Notes: generated by a model from the letters alone, not told the origin. A DNA stretch of 20,122 bases from an uncultured Flavobacteriaceae bacterium (GCA_937901915.1 CALGUD010000057.1:1-20122); one strand, 5' to 3'. Positions 9,087 to 17,798 are shown, counted from the first letter of the stretch. Numbers and translations: made by a program.

Positions 9087-9201
9087 AAACCTTCAAACAA
9101 AACATTCAAAACAATAAATTTTATACCTTTTTCTTTAATTTAATCAATAGAAATTTTTAAGTTTCGAACGAAACTCATCGGGTTAGGGTTTATAAATATA
9201 T
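9087..9201. other. Gap between tracrRNA and rny terminator
   Basis: This AT-rich stretch holds no gene. The one structure I see is AGTTTCG-AA-CGAAACT at 9160-9175, a 7-bp inverted repeat with a 2-nt centre. Its shape fits a protein-binding operator better than an RNA hairpin. No function can be assigned from the sequence. Confidence 0.4.
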
Positions 9202-9229
9202 AAAAAGACTGTTAAAAAACAGTCTTTTT
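9202..9229. terminator. Hairpin terminator downstream of rny
   Basis: AAAAAGACTGTT (9202-9213) and AACAGTCTTTTT (9218-9229) form a perfect 12-bp stem with a 4-nt loop. It has T-runs on both strands, so it works in either direction. It lies 25 bp beyond the rny stop codon and should insulate the housekeeping cluster from the CRISPR locus. Confidence 0.88.
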
Positions 9230-9254
9230 ATCATTTAAATGTAATTATTTATAC

Positions 9255-10820
9255 TTATTTCGCAATATTCACTGCCCTGGTTTCCCGTATAACAGTAACT
9301 TTTACCTGTCCGGGATACGTCATATCGGTTTGAATTTTCTGGGAAATTTCAAAGGAAAGCTCAGCCGCTTTATCGTCAGTTACTTTTTCACTTTCAACAA
9401 TCACCCTTAATTCACGGCCTGCCTGTATAGCATATGCCTTTTTAACACCATTAAAACCAAATGCGATATCTTCGAGGTCTTTTAAACGTTGGATATAAGA
9501 ATCTAACACTTGCCTTCTTGCACCCGGACGTGCTCCACTAATGGCATCACACACCTGAACAATGGGCGCTAAAAGTGATTTCATTTCAATTTCATCGTGG
9601 TGGGCCCCTATAGCATTACAAACCTCCGGTTTCTCACCATATTTCTCTGCCCATTCTTTACCAAGTATCGCATGTGGGGTTTCAACCTCCGTTTCCGGGA
9701 CTTTACCAATATCGTGCAACAATCCTGCCCTTTTGGCCAGTTTCGCATTAATACCGAGTTCCGCAGCCATCACACTGCATAATTTAGCAACTTCCCTTGA
9801 GTGCTGTAGCAAATTTTGTCCGTAAGATGAACGGTATTTCATTCTTCCTACTGCTTTTATAAGTTCAGGATGAAGTCCGTGAATACCCAGGTCTATAACT
9901 GTACGCTTACCAACTTCTATAATCTCCTCTTCAATTTGTTTCCGGGTTTTGTTTACCACTTCTTCTATTCGTGCCGGGTGAATACGTCCGTCAGTAACCA
10001 ATTTATGGAGTGACAAGCGTGCAATTTCCCTTCGTACGGAATCAAAGCATGAAAGTATGATTGCATCAGGAGTATCGTCTACAATGATCTCTACACCGGT
10101 AACAGCTTCTAAAGCCCTGATATTTCTTCCTTCACGGCCAATAATTCTTCCCTTTACATCATCCGACTCCAGATTAAACACAGAAACGCAATTTTCAATA
10201 GCCTCCTCTGTACCTATCCGCTGAATTGTATTTACTATGACCTTCTTGGCTTCCTGCTTAGCTGTAAGCTTTGCTTCTTCCATGGAGTTTTGTATAAATG
10301 CCATGGCATCACTCTTCGCATCTTCTTTAATAGATTCAATTAATTGAGCTTTTGCATCTTCTGCAGATAATCCGGATATAACTTCCAACTGTTCAACCTG
10401 GCTTTTATGCATTTTTTCCAATTCGGATTTTTTCTTTTCAAGAAAATCCATGCGATAATCGTAGTCTTTCTTTTTCTCTTCCAGTTCTTCGGAGAGCTTT
10501 TTATTTTTTGCAAGCTCGGATGAAATCTGGGATTCTTTGTCCCTTGTTCTTTTTTCTGCTTCAGCTATTTTTTTATCCTTGGATATGATTACTTTTTCAT
10601 GCTCCGCTTTAAGTTCTAAAAATTTTTCTTTAGCCTGGAAGATTTTATCCTTTTTTATACTTTCTCCTTCTTTTTCTGCGGCTTGTATAATTACCGCGGC
10701 TTCCCTTTTAGCATTTGATATGGTTTTGGAAGCGTTCCCTTTTTCTAAAAGTTTAGCCAGTACAAAACCAATTATTATACTGCCTATACCTACAAGAACT
10801 AATAACAATGTATTATCCAT
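9255..10820 (-). CDS. rny: Ribonuclease Y
   Basis: RNase Y is a membrane-anchored endoribonuclease that starts mRNA decay. At 521 residues it matches the family. One transmembrane helix is at about 4-24. A long charged coiled coil spans about 30-200. The KH RNA-binding domain has the GxxG loop in GRIIGREGRNIRALE (224-238). The HD nuclease domain shows H340 (LLQHSREV), H369-D370 (GLLHDIGK), H407-H408 (GAHHDE) and D425 (VQVCDAISGARPG). Every catalytic residue is present, so it should be active. It lies downstream of a probable 6S RNA and of zapA, in the same direction. No separate promoter was recognised, so it may rely on read-through or on a promoter inside the 6S region. A strong terminator follows it. 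Confidence 0.98.
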   Translation of the reverse strand: MDNTLLLVLVGIGSIIIGFVLAKLLEKGNASKTISNAKREAAVIIQAAEKEGESIKKDKIFQAKEKFLELKAEHEKVIISKDKKIAEAEKRTRDKESQISSELAKNKKLSEELEEKKKDYDYRMDFLEKKKSELEKMHKSQVEQLEVISGLSAEDAKAQLIESIKEDAKSDAMAFIQNSMEEAKLTAKQEAKKVIVNTIQRIGTEEAIENCVSVFNLESDDVKGRIIGREGRNIRALEAVTGVEIIVDDTPDAIILSCFDSVRREIARLSLHKLVTDGRIHPARIEEVVNKTRKQIEEEIIEVGKRTVIDLGIHGLHPELIKAVGRMKYRSSYGQNLLQHSREVAKLCSVMAAELGINAKLAKRAGLLHDIGKVPETEVETPHAILGKEWAEKYGEKPEVCNAIGAHHDEIEMKSLLAPIVQVCDAISGARPGARRQVLDSYIQRLKDLEDIAFGFNGVKKAYAIQAGRELRVIVESEKVTDDKAAELSFEISQKIQTDMTYPGQVKVTVIRETRAVNIAK

Positions 10821-10837
10821 CTTTATATTTATTTATC

Positions 10838-11013
10838 AAAAAAAAGCCCGTACTGGATAGAAGCTTTGTACAAACTCCGTTAAACAGGTTTAAGGCTACC
10901 AGACTGCTCAAGGATCCGTAGTCCAAAAAGGAACGGCGTGCTTTTACAATCTAAACTCACCTTTTAAAATGAATTCTTGTTGAGTTTGTCAAAAAATTGT
11001 CCAATACGGGCAG
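10838..11013 (-). ncRNA. ssrS: Probable 6S RNA, flavobacterial type
   Basis: The roughly 200 bp between zapA and rny has no reading frame but has the layout of a 6S RNA. Read on the minus strand, it opens with GCCCGTATTGGA (11011-11000) and closes with TCCAGTACGGGC (10857-10846). These form a 12-bp closing stem with one G-U pair, followed at once by eight U (10845-10838). That makes about 175 nt with a long-range closing stem that doubles as terminator. 6S RNA mimics an open promoter and holds RNA polymerase in stationary phase. Position supports the call: in E. coli ssrS also lies just downstream of zapA, and a flavobacterial 6S family is known. I assigned it by structure and synteny, not by a covariance search. 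Confidence 0.75.
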
Positions 11014-11020
11014 TAACAAT

Positions 11021-11320
11021 CTATTTTAGTGAACTTAAACTATTTTGTAAAAGTTCGTCTAAAATTTCTAAACGTTCCTTTACTTCAATATGATCACTTT
11101 CTTTATCTATACTTTTTTGTTCTACCTGCGATGCGAACTGTAAAGCGCACATTGCAAGAACATCTTGTTTATCTCTTACAGCATAATCCTTTTCAAATTG
11201 CTTAATTAAACTATCAATTTTTTTTGTTGCACTTCTTAACCCTTCCTCCTGTTCAGGGTCAATGGTTAAGGGGTAAACCCTATCTGCAATCGATAATTTA
11301 ATTTTAAGCTTTTCACTCAT
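11021..11320 (-). CDS. zapA: Cell division protein ZapA
   Basis: ZapA binds FtsZ and helps bundle its filaments at the division site. This 99-residue protein has the family layout: an N-terminal beta-hairpin segment (about 4-20, KIKLSIADRVYPLTI), the helix start DPEQEEGLRSATKKID (about 22-37), then a long helix to the C-terminus that forms the dimer coiled coil. The region around DVLAMCALQFA (53-63) corresponds to the conserved helix of the family. It starts 13 nt after the upstream coiled-coil gene, so the two are co-transcribed. The 6S RNA and rny follow on the same strand. The TAG stop codon is only about 8 nt from the probable 6S 5' end. Confidence 0.9.
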   Translation of the reverse strand: MSEKLKIKLSIADRVYPLTIDPEQEEGLRSATKKIDSLIKQFEKDYAVRDKQDVLAMCALQFASQVEQKSIDKESDHIEVKERLEILDELLQNSLSSLK

Positions 11321-11333
11321 AAAACCGATAACA

Positions 11334-11621
11334 TTATTCTGAGAGTTGAGTTATACACTGATCAATCTCACGAATTAAAGCATTTATTTTTAACTTGGCT
11401 TCTGTTGTATTCTGGTTACTGCCCAGTAATGAATTTGCGAGCTTTAGAGAATGATATTTTCCTTCCCAATCCGAAATTATTTTTTCCAGGCCGGACTTTT
11501 CGTCATTCAATGATGTCAATTCTGCTTTTAATTTCAGGTTTAATTGCTTTAATACTTCCATTTCCTGAAGCAATTTATTAACCTTAAACTCCACAGAACC
11601 AACAAGTTCTGATACTTCGCT
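11334..11621 (-). CDS. ZapB-like coiled-coil protein
   Basis: This small protein, about 95 residues, is nearly all heptad-like coiled coil up to about residue 60, then WEGKYHSLKLANSLLGS and a C-terminal helix KINALIREIDQCITQLSE. The same kind of protein precedes zapA in many Bacteroidota and is often called ZapB; a role with ZapA at the division site is inferred from this pairing. I start it at the ATG at 11621 (MSEVSELVGSVE) rather than the ATG at 11663. The upstream promoter (-7 at 11652-11659) overlaps the longer version, whose start would lie ahead of the transcript, and the first 14 extra residues look unrelated to a coiled coil. Confidence 0.8.
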   Translation of the reverse strand, partial: SEVSELVGSVEFKVNKLLQEMEVLKQLNLKLKAELTSLNDEKSGLEKIISDWEGKYHSLKLANSLLGSNQNTTEAKLKINALIREIDQCITQLSE

Positions 11622-11651
11622 CATAAGTGCAAAATTCAATACCCTTAAACA

Positions 11652-11682
11652 CAAAGTTAACATACCTGCTCTAACTTCCCAA
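11652..11682 (-). promoter_or_regulatory. Promoter of the zapB-like/zapA cluster
   Basis: Read on the minus strand, TTG (11682-11680) and TAACTTTG (11659-11652) are 20 nt apart and match the Bacteroidota -33/-7 consensus exactly. The start site would be near 11645, leaving a leader of about 25 nt before the ATG at 11621. It may drive zapA and the RNA and rny beyond. Confidence 0.75.
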
Positions 11683-11770
11683 TATTTTACATATTTTTTA
11701 TCAACTTTGATTTTATTTTATGGATTGATCACATTTCTGTAATTTAGCAACTTTGTTGATACTATGAATT

Positions 11771-13474
11771 ATGAGATGTTTATTGTTCCTTTTTCTTACT
11801 TTTTCCCAAATTGCTATTGCGCAACTAAACTACCCGACAGATGCCTTCAGGCCACCTGTTGATATTCCTGTTATACTTGCAGGTACTTTTGGAGAACTAC
11901 GGTCTAATCATTTTCATTCGGGAATCGATATAAAAACGCAACAGCGTGAGGGCTTGCCCATTTATGCTATTGGTGATGGCTATATTTCACGAATAAAAAT
12001 TCAACATTACGGGTTTGGCAAAGCATTATATATCACTCATACCAATGGATACATATCTGTATATGCCCACCTGCAGAAATTTGCCCCCGAAATTGAAGAG
12101 TATGTAAAAAAACAGCAATATAATAAAGAAACTTACGAAATTGAATTGTACCCTAACGCTTCCACTTTTTCTTTAAAAAAAGGTGATGTGATTGCTTATT
12201 CAGGTAATACAGGGGGAAGTAGCGGCCCTCATCTTCATTTTGAAATAAGAAACAGTTCAGATGTACCTGTTAATCCGCTGCTTTTCGGGCTGGATGCTGA
12301 GGTTAAGGATTCCCAGCCTCCCCTGGTTCAAAGTTTATTTGCATATGCAATAAATGATAATTCACAGGTAAATCAATGCAGTGATATTATCCAGATAAAT
12401 TATAAACAACAAAACGATGGTACTTTTTTAGCCGACAAAGTATATGCCAGCGGACTTATTGGGTTTGGTGTTAACTCATACGACCGGCAAGATCTTGCGT
12501 ACAATAAAAACGGCATATATAAAGTTGAAATGTTGGTAAATGGCAAACAGCATTTTAGCTATAACTTCGAAAAGTTTTCTTTTGGCGAGTCACGGTACAT
12601 AAATTCATTAATTGATTATAAATATTATAAACAAAAGAGCGAAAGAATACAACAATGTTTTATCACACCCGGAAATAAATTAAGTGTATATGAAGGGGTT
12701 GTTGACAACGGTATAATAAAAATTGAAGAAGGCCTTCATTATAATTTAGAAATAAGGATTAAAGATTTTCATGAAAATGAAACTGTAATTAAAATTCCTG
12801 TTGAAGGAAAAACACAGGAAGTCTTGACTAAAAAAGAAGTCCTGATAACAAACGATTATCTTATAGCAGAAAAGGATAACGCTTACAAAGTTGGAAAAGC
12901 ATCTGTTTTTTTTCCCGCCAATACTTTTTATGATAATTTTTATATTGATCTAAAAGACGAGGGAGAGAGCGTTATTATACATACTGACGAAATGCCGGTG
13001 CATAAAAACTACACTTTAACTTTTGATGTAAGTAATTACAGTGCTGAAGAGAAAAAACAATTGTTTATAGCAAATGTAAGTGACAGGGGACGGCTTAGTT
13101 ACGAATCAACTGTTAAAAGAGGAAATACTTTCAGTACCCGTACAAAATCACTGGGGAAATTTACAATTGCAAAAGATAGTTTACCTCCATCTATAAAGCC
13201 TTTAAATTTTTATGACGGACAATGGATTTCAAATTACAGGTACCTGAAAGTAAAAGTTGATGACGACTTAACCGGTTTAGACGAATACAGGGCCACTATA
13301 AATGGCAAATGGATTTTAATGGAGTATGAATATAAAGACAAATCCTTAACATTTGATTTTAATGATGTTGAATTTGAAGGGACCAAACACGATTTAGAGG
13401 TTATAGTAACCGACAAAGTAGGAAACAGCATAAAATTATTAGCTACTATATACAGAAAAATACTAAATAATTAG
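11771..13474 (+). CDS. Secreted M23 family metallopeptidase
   Basis: This is a LytM-type zinc peptidase that likely cuts peptide cross-links in peptidoglycan. A signal peptide (1-17, ending IAIAQ) sends it to the periplasm. The M23 fold is near the N-terminus: H49 and D53 in HSGID, H100 in YAHLQ, and H154/H156 in GPHLHFEIRN are the zinc and catalytic positions. All are present, so it is likely active rather than an EnvC-like activator. The remaining 400 residues or so are beta-rich extracellular-type sequence with no domain I recognise; the end (about 480-567) resembles an Ig-like fold. The 567-residue length fits the long M23 proteins of flavobacteria. The TonB receptor starts 2 nt after its stop codon. 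Confidence 0.93.
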   Translation: MRCLLFLFLTFSQIAIAQLNYPTDAFRPPVDIPVILAGTFGELRSNHFHSGIDIKTQQREGLPIYAIGDGYISRIKIQHYGFGKALYITHTNGYISVYAHLQKFAPEIEEYVKKQQYNKETYEIELYPNASTFSLKKGDVIAYSGNTGGSSGPHLHFEIRNSSDVPVNPLLFGLDAEVKDSQPPLVQSLFAYAINDNSQVNQCSDIIQINYKQQNDGTFLADKVYASGLIGFGVNSYDRQDLAYNKNGIYKVEMLVNGKQHFSYNFEKFSFGESRYINSLIDYKYYKQKSERIQQCFITPGNKLSVYEGVVDNGIIKIEEGLHYNLEIRIKDFHENETVIKIPVEGKTQEVLTKKEVLITNDYLIAEKDNAYKVGKASVFFPANTFYDNFYIDLKDEGESVIIHTDEMPVHKNYTLTFDVSNYSAEEKKQLFIANVSDRGRLSYESTVKRGNTFSTRTKSLGKFTIAKDSLPPSIKPLNFYDGQWISNYRYLKVKVDDDLTGLDEYRATINGKWILMEYEYKDKSLTFDFNDVEFEGTKHDLEVIVTDKVGNSIKLLATIYRKILNN

Positions 13475-13476
13475 TT

Positions 13477-15942
13477 TTGAATAACTGGAAGCTTCTTTTA
13501 TTTATAGCCCTCTTTTCATTCTCACATTTTTTAGTAGCCCAGTCTGCAATTGTAAGAGGTGTTATTTTAAATGAAGCCAATGAGCCTATAGAAAATGTTA
13601 ATATTGTTTCTGAAGCAGAAACCGCTCAATCTAATAAAAATGGTTTTTTTGAAATAAATATTCCAGGCAATAAAAATACCACCATTATCTTTTCACACTT
13701 ATCCCATAAAAATATTGAGGTGTCACTCAAGCTAAATGATGGTGAAGATTATGAATTTAATCCGGTAATGACTGTAAATATTCAACAAATTGGCGAAGTT
13801 GTTATAAATGTAAAAAAACGTAAAGAAGTAGAAGGGATACAAACAATTTCACCAAAGCAAATAAGACTCATGCCAGGAGCAAATGCAGGTGTTGAAAATA
13901 TATTAAAATCCTTGCCGGGTGTAAATTCAAATAATGAATTAAGCACACAATATGCAGTCAGAGGTGGCAATTATGATGAAAATCTTGTGTATGTAAACGA
14001 AATTGAAGTATATCGGCCGTTTCTAATCCGCTCAGGGCAACAAGAAGGATTAAGTTTTATAAATTCAAACCTCATTCAGAATGTTGATTTTTCTGCCGGA
14101 GGTTTTCAGGCTAAATATGGAGATAAGCTCTCTTCCATGTTAGATATTACTTATAAAAAACCTATAGCCTTTGGCGTTGGTTTAGACTTAAGCTTAATGG
14201 GAGGCAGTGCTACAGTAGAAACTGTTTCAGGTAGCGGAAAATTTTCTTCCATTTCCGGTATACGATTTCGGGACAATAGTCTTTTAGTAAATAGTAAAGA
14301 AACTGAAACCAACTTTAAACCGGTTTTTGCAGACTTTCAAACTTATTTAACCTATAAATTTTCAAGCAAATTACAGCTTAATTTTTTAGGTAATATTTCG
14401 ATTAATAAATATGATTACGAACCTCTTACCCGACAAACTAATTTTGGCACAATAACGGATCCTGTTGCGTTGCTGGTTTTTTATGACGGACAGGAGAAAG
14501 ATAAATATTCTACAGTCTTCGGTGCATTCAAAGCCAATTACTTTTTAAATGAAAACTTTACAATAAAATTTATAGGCTCAGCATACCATACTATCGAAGA
14601 AGAACATTTTGATATTTTAGCACAGTATGCGTTAGGTGAAGTGAACTCTGATATTGGTGATAGTAATTTAGGTGAAGTAGAATATATTGAAGGAGTGGGC
14701 TCTCAACTAAATCATGCCCGTAATGATTTGGATGCATTAATATTTAATTTAGAACATAAAGGCAGCTACAATAAGAATGATGATGCTATTGAATGGGGCA
14801 TAAAATTTACCCATGAAGACATAAGAGACAGGTTAAGGGAATATGAAGTAATAGATTCTGCCGGATTTTCCATAAGGCCCCCTTTGCCCGAATTTCAAAA
14901 TAACCAACCATACACACCATTTACAGGCCCTCTGGAACCCTTTACCAATATCGAAGCTACTAACCAGGCAAGGATAAACAGGCTTTCCGGGTATATTCAA
15001 TGGAGCAGGAGAACATTTTGGGGGAGCAATGAAGTATGGCTCAATGCAGGCGTGAGAAGTCATTCATGGAGAGTATCAGGAGAAAGTATAGAAAGTAATA
15101 CACAGACTGTAATAAGCCCAAGAGGCCAATTTGCCATAAAACCCAAATGGGATAAAGATATTTTATTTCGGTTAGCAGCGGGCATGTATTACCAACCTCC
15201 TTTTTACAGGGAGCTAAGAAATTCTACAGGAACTGTCCAACCTGATGTAAAGGCTCAAAAATCTTATCATATAGTGGCTGGTAATGACTACAGCTTTAAA
15301 ATTTGGAACAGGCCTTTTAAATTGATTACTGAAGCTTATTATAAACATTTAACCGATGTAAACCCTTATACTCTGGAAAATGTACGGATTCGATACAGAG
15401 CAACAAATAATGCCGTTGCTTATGCTTACGGACTTGATATGAGATTAAATGGAGAGTTTGTACCGGGAACAGAATCATGGGTTAGTTTCGGATACTTAAA
15501 AACCGAAGAGAATATTGAGGACAGAGGATATATTTCCAGGCCTACAGACCAACGATTAAAATTTGCTGTTTTATTTCAGGATTATATTCCTGTAATACCT
15601 AATCTTAAAATGCAGCTTAATTTAATCTACAATACCGGGCTGCCAGGCGGATCCCCTAACTATGCTGACCCATATTTGTATCAAAGCCGGTTAAGGGATT
15701 ATAAAAGAGCAGACATTGGCATAATTTATGTACTTAAAGATGAAAAACATCAACCTGTAGACAGTAATTGGTTAAATAAATTTGAAAATTTGAACGTAGG
15801 GATTGAGATTTTCAATATTTTTGGTGTACAAAATGCCATTACCAACACTTGGGTTCGTGATGTTTATTCCAAAAGGCACTTCGGAATCCCTAATTACATG
15901 ACCGGACGTGTATTGAACATAAAAATAGGGATGCAATTTTAA
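13477..15942 (+). CDS. TonB-dependent outer-membrane receptor
   Basis: This 821-residue protein imports an unknown ligand across the outer membrane using TonB energy. A signal peptide (1-22, ending FLVAQ) is followed by a CarboxypepD_reg-like domain (about 25-100), a plug domain (about 120-230) with LPGVN and YAVRGGNYDENLVYVNE, and a beta-barrel that ends in an aromatic residue (KIGMQF). The start is a TTG: an in-frame TAA lies 9 nt upstream and the next Met is near residue 98, beyond the signal peptide. No susD neighbour is present, so it is not a glycan-utilisation pair. It sits 2 nt after the M23 gene and directly abuts the next gene, so it is the middle gene of a three-gene envelope operon. 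The substrate is unknown. Confidence 0.94.
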   Translation: MNNWKLLLFIALFSFSHFLVAQSAIVRGVILNEANEPIENVNIVSEAETAQSNKNGFFEINIPGNKNTTIIFSHLSHKNIEVSLKLNDGEDYEFNPVMTVNIQQIGEVVINVKKRKEVEGIQTISPKQIRLMPGANAGVENILKSLPGVNSNNELSTQYAVRGGNYDENLVYVNEIEVYRPFLIRSGQQEGLSFINSNLIQNVDFSAGGFQAKYGDKLSSMLDITYKKPIAFGVGLDLSLMGGSATVETVSGSGKFSSISGIRFRDNSLLVNSKETETNFKPVFADFQTYLTYKFSSKLQLNFLGNISINKYDYEPLTRQTNFGTITDPVALLVFYDGQEKDKYSTVFGAFKANYFLNENFTIKFIGSAYHTIEEEHFDILAQYALGEVNSDIGDSNLGEVEYIEGVGSQLNHARNDLDALIFNLEHKGSYNKNDDAIEWGIKFTHEDIRDRLREYEVIDSAGFSIRPPLPEFQNNQPYTPFTGPLEPFTNIEATNQARINRLSGYIQWSRRTFWGSNEVWLNAGVRSHSWRVSGESIESNTQTVISPRGQFAIKPKWDKDILFRLAAGMYYQPPFYRELRNSTGTVQPDVKAQKSYHIVAGNDYSFKIWNRPFKLITEAYYKHLTDVNPYTLENVRIRYRATNNAVAYAYGLDMRLNGEFVPGTESWVSFGYLKTEENIEDRGYISRPTDQRLKFAVLFQDYIPVIPNLKMQLNLIYNTGLPGGSPNYADPYLYQSRLRDYKRADIGIIYVLKDEKHQPVDSNWLNKFENLNVGIEIFNIFGVQNAITNTWVRDVYSKRHFGIPNYMTGRVLNIKIGMQF

Positions 15943-16593
15943 ATGAAAAAATTACTTATTATATTGCTCTTATCTGTTTCATATTCAGGAAAAGCCCAAA
16001 AAGCTATTTATGAAAATGATGCCTTTGATACGCTTAGCAGTGATCATGAGACTTTAGCCATCTTACCATTTTCTGCACGTTTAGAGCTCGATGAAAAAGA
16101 AATTCACAGTGAATCTCAGCTTAAGGAACTTGAGATAAAAGAAGGTTATGAAGTTCAAAATGCATTGGAAAGCTACTTTTTAAAACGACAAAGAAGAAAA
16201 GAGTATGTCATAGATTTTCAGGATATTAAAAACACAAATTCTATTCTCAGGAAAAACGGTATAGATGCTAATAACATAGGTATTTATACAAGTCAGGAAC
16301 TATGTAAAATACTCGGCGTTGATGCTATTGTAAGCGGAAACCTTACCTTAAATGCTTTGATTTCAAAAGGAGTTTCAACTTCTTATGATTTTATTTCATT
16401 TGTTACCGGTAAATCCGACTATGGAAGAATTGCAATAAAAGTAAGCGATGGCAGCACCGGTAAGCTTCTCTGGAAATACGAAAAAACCATTACAAGAAAA
16501 TCGGGCAAAAACACGCAGGCTATTATAGAAGACATGATGAAAAAAGCCACCCGTAAATTTCCTTATGATAAAGAAAAAAACAGAAAAAGATAA
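15943..16593 (+). CDS. Secreted LpoB/CsgG-like protein of unknown function
   Basis: I do not recognise a named family with certainty. The protein has 216 residues and a signal peptide (1-18, before QKAIYEN) without a lipobox, so it should be periplasmic. The body has the look of the LpoB/CsgG/TolB N-terminal fold: LAILPFSARL (38-47), a central helix with QELCKILGVDAIVSG (118-132), then GKLLWKYEKTI (173-183). Such domains occur in outer-membrane lipoproteins that activate penicillin-binding proteins or build secretion pores. Its ATG directly follows the TAA of the TonB receptor, so it is co-translated with it. The C-terminus is very basic. The stop codon abuts the stop of the cysteine desulfurase gene on the other strand with no gap. 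Confidence 0.75.
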   Translation: MKKLLIILLLSVSYSGKAQKAIYENDAFDTLSSDHETLAILPFSARLELDEKEIHSESQLKELEIKEGYEVQNALESYFLKRQRRKEYVIDFQDIKNTNSILRKNGIDANNIGIYTSQELCKILGVDAIVSGNLTLNALISKGVSTSYDFISFVTGKSDYGRIAIKVSDGSTGKLLWKYEKTITRKSGKNTQAIIEDMMKKATRKFPYDKEKNRKR

Positions 16594-17739
16594 TCAGATA
16601 AAGGTTTTCAAAACGCCAATTACATAATCCAACTCTTCTTTCGTATTATATTTTGAGAATGAAAATCGTATGGAAGGTTTTTTAAGCTCTGATTCAGATA
16701 AAAGTTCTTTAAGCACATGCGATGTTATGGTACTTCCACTTTGACATGCACTGCCCCGGGAACAAGCAACACCCTTCAAGTCTAATTGAAATAAAAGCAT
16801 TTCGCTCGTTTCTTCTGAAATTGGCAGACGTGCATTAACTACTGTATACGTACTTTTATCCATATCCGAAGAACATCCATTAAACTTTGTTCCGGGGAGA
16901 TGTAGTTTCAACTGCTCAATAAAATATTTTTTTAGCTCATAGATATAAGACTTCTCATCATCCAAATTCTTATAGGAGAGAAGCATGGCTGTTTCCAAAC
17001 CAATTATATTATGAAGAGATTCTGTCCCGGCACGAAAACCCCTTTCCTGCTCGCCCCCAAAAATAAGTGGTTGTAAAGTAATATTTTTATTGAGGTACAC
17101 AAAACCAATACCTTTTGGACCATGAAATTTATGAGCAGAAGCCGAAAGAAAATCCACTTTTGTCTTCTTAACATCCCATGCAAAGTGACCAATACTTTGC
17201 ACAGTATCAGAATGAAAAAGCACATTATATTCTTTACAAAGATCAGCAATGGCATCTATATCTGTTATATTGCCTATTTCATTATTTACATGTATTAAAG
17301 AGACCAGTTTTTTTGTATCACTATTTTTGAGCTTTTGCTTAAGATCTATGTGATCGGGTGATCCGTTATCTTTTAAAGAAACATACTCAACATTTATATT
17401 ATATTCCTTTTTTAATTGGTCAATAGTGTGTAAAACCGCATGATGCTCTATTTTAGAAGTAATAATAGTTTGTACCCCTAAGTCGCGGACGGTACTTCTA
17501 AGGATCATATTGTTAGCTTCAGTACCTCCGGAAGTAAAAATTATTTCAGAAGGTAAGGCATTTAAACTGGAGGCAATATTTTTCCTTGCTTTTTCTATGA
17601 GTGTCTTAGCTGACCTCCCAAAACTATGTATAGAAGAAGGATTGCCATAAAAACCACTCAGAGTCTTTTGCATGTTTTCGATTACTTCATCCCGTACTCT
17701 GGTGGATGCGGCGTTATCTAAATAAATTTTATTCATCAT
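16594..17739 (-). CDS. Cysteine desulfurase, NifS/IscS family
   Basis: This PLP enzyme takes sulfur from cysteine, leaving alanine, and hands the persulfide to Fe-S cluster or tRNA thiolation pathways. At 381 residues it has the usual length. IYLDNAASTRV (5-15) is the family N-terminus. SGGTEANN (60-67) binds PLP phosphate. H100 stacks on the ring, D178 and Q181 hold it, and K204 in SAHKFHGPKG carries the Schiff base. The mobile catalytic cysteine is C332 in GSACQSGS. The short loop and GSACQSGS place it nearer the NifS/IscS group than SufS. No iscU or other Fe-S assembly gene is beside it, so its partner (Fe-S assembly or tRNA modification) cannot be told. The sequence starts MM; either ATG may be used. 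A promoter sits immediately before it. Confidence 0.94.
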   Translation of the reverse strand: MMNKIYLDNAASTRVRDEVIENMQKTLSGFYGNPSSIHSFGRSAKTLIEKARKNIASSLNALPSEIIFTSGGTEANNMILRSTVRDLGVQTIITSKIEHHAVLHTIDQLKKEYNINVEYVSLKDNGSPDHIDLKQKLKNSDTKKLVSLIHVNNEIGNITDIDAIADLCKEYNVLFHSDTVQSIGHFAWDVKKTKVDFLSASAHKFHGPKGIGFVYLNKNITLQPLIFGGEQERGFRAGTESLHNIIGLETAMLLSYKNLDDEKSYIYELKKYFIEQLKLHLPGTKFNGCSSDMDKSTYTVVNARLPISEETSEMLLFQLDLKGVACSRGSACQSGSTITSHVLKELLSESELKKPSIRFSFSKYNTKEELDYVIGVLKTFI

Positions 17740-17741
17740 TC

Positions 17742-17771
17742 CAAAATTACTTTAAATAAAATTATTGGCAA
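17742..17771 (-). promoter_or_regulatory. Promoter of the cysteine desulfurase gene
   Basis: On the minus strand TTG (17771-17769) and TAATTTTG (17749-17742) are 19 nt apart, a full match to the Bacteroidota consensus. The -7 element ends 2 nt before the first ATG (17739), so the transcript would begin at or within the ATG-ATG pair, implying a leaderless or nearly leaderless mRNA. Confidence 0.6.
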
Positions 17772-17798
17772 TATGTTTCGTTATAAATAGGGTTATAC

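Noticed and set aside
11621..11663. Longer start for the ZapB-like gene at 11663
   Set aside because: The consensus promoter at 11652-11682 overlaps it, so the transcript would begin after that ATG.
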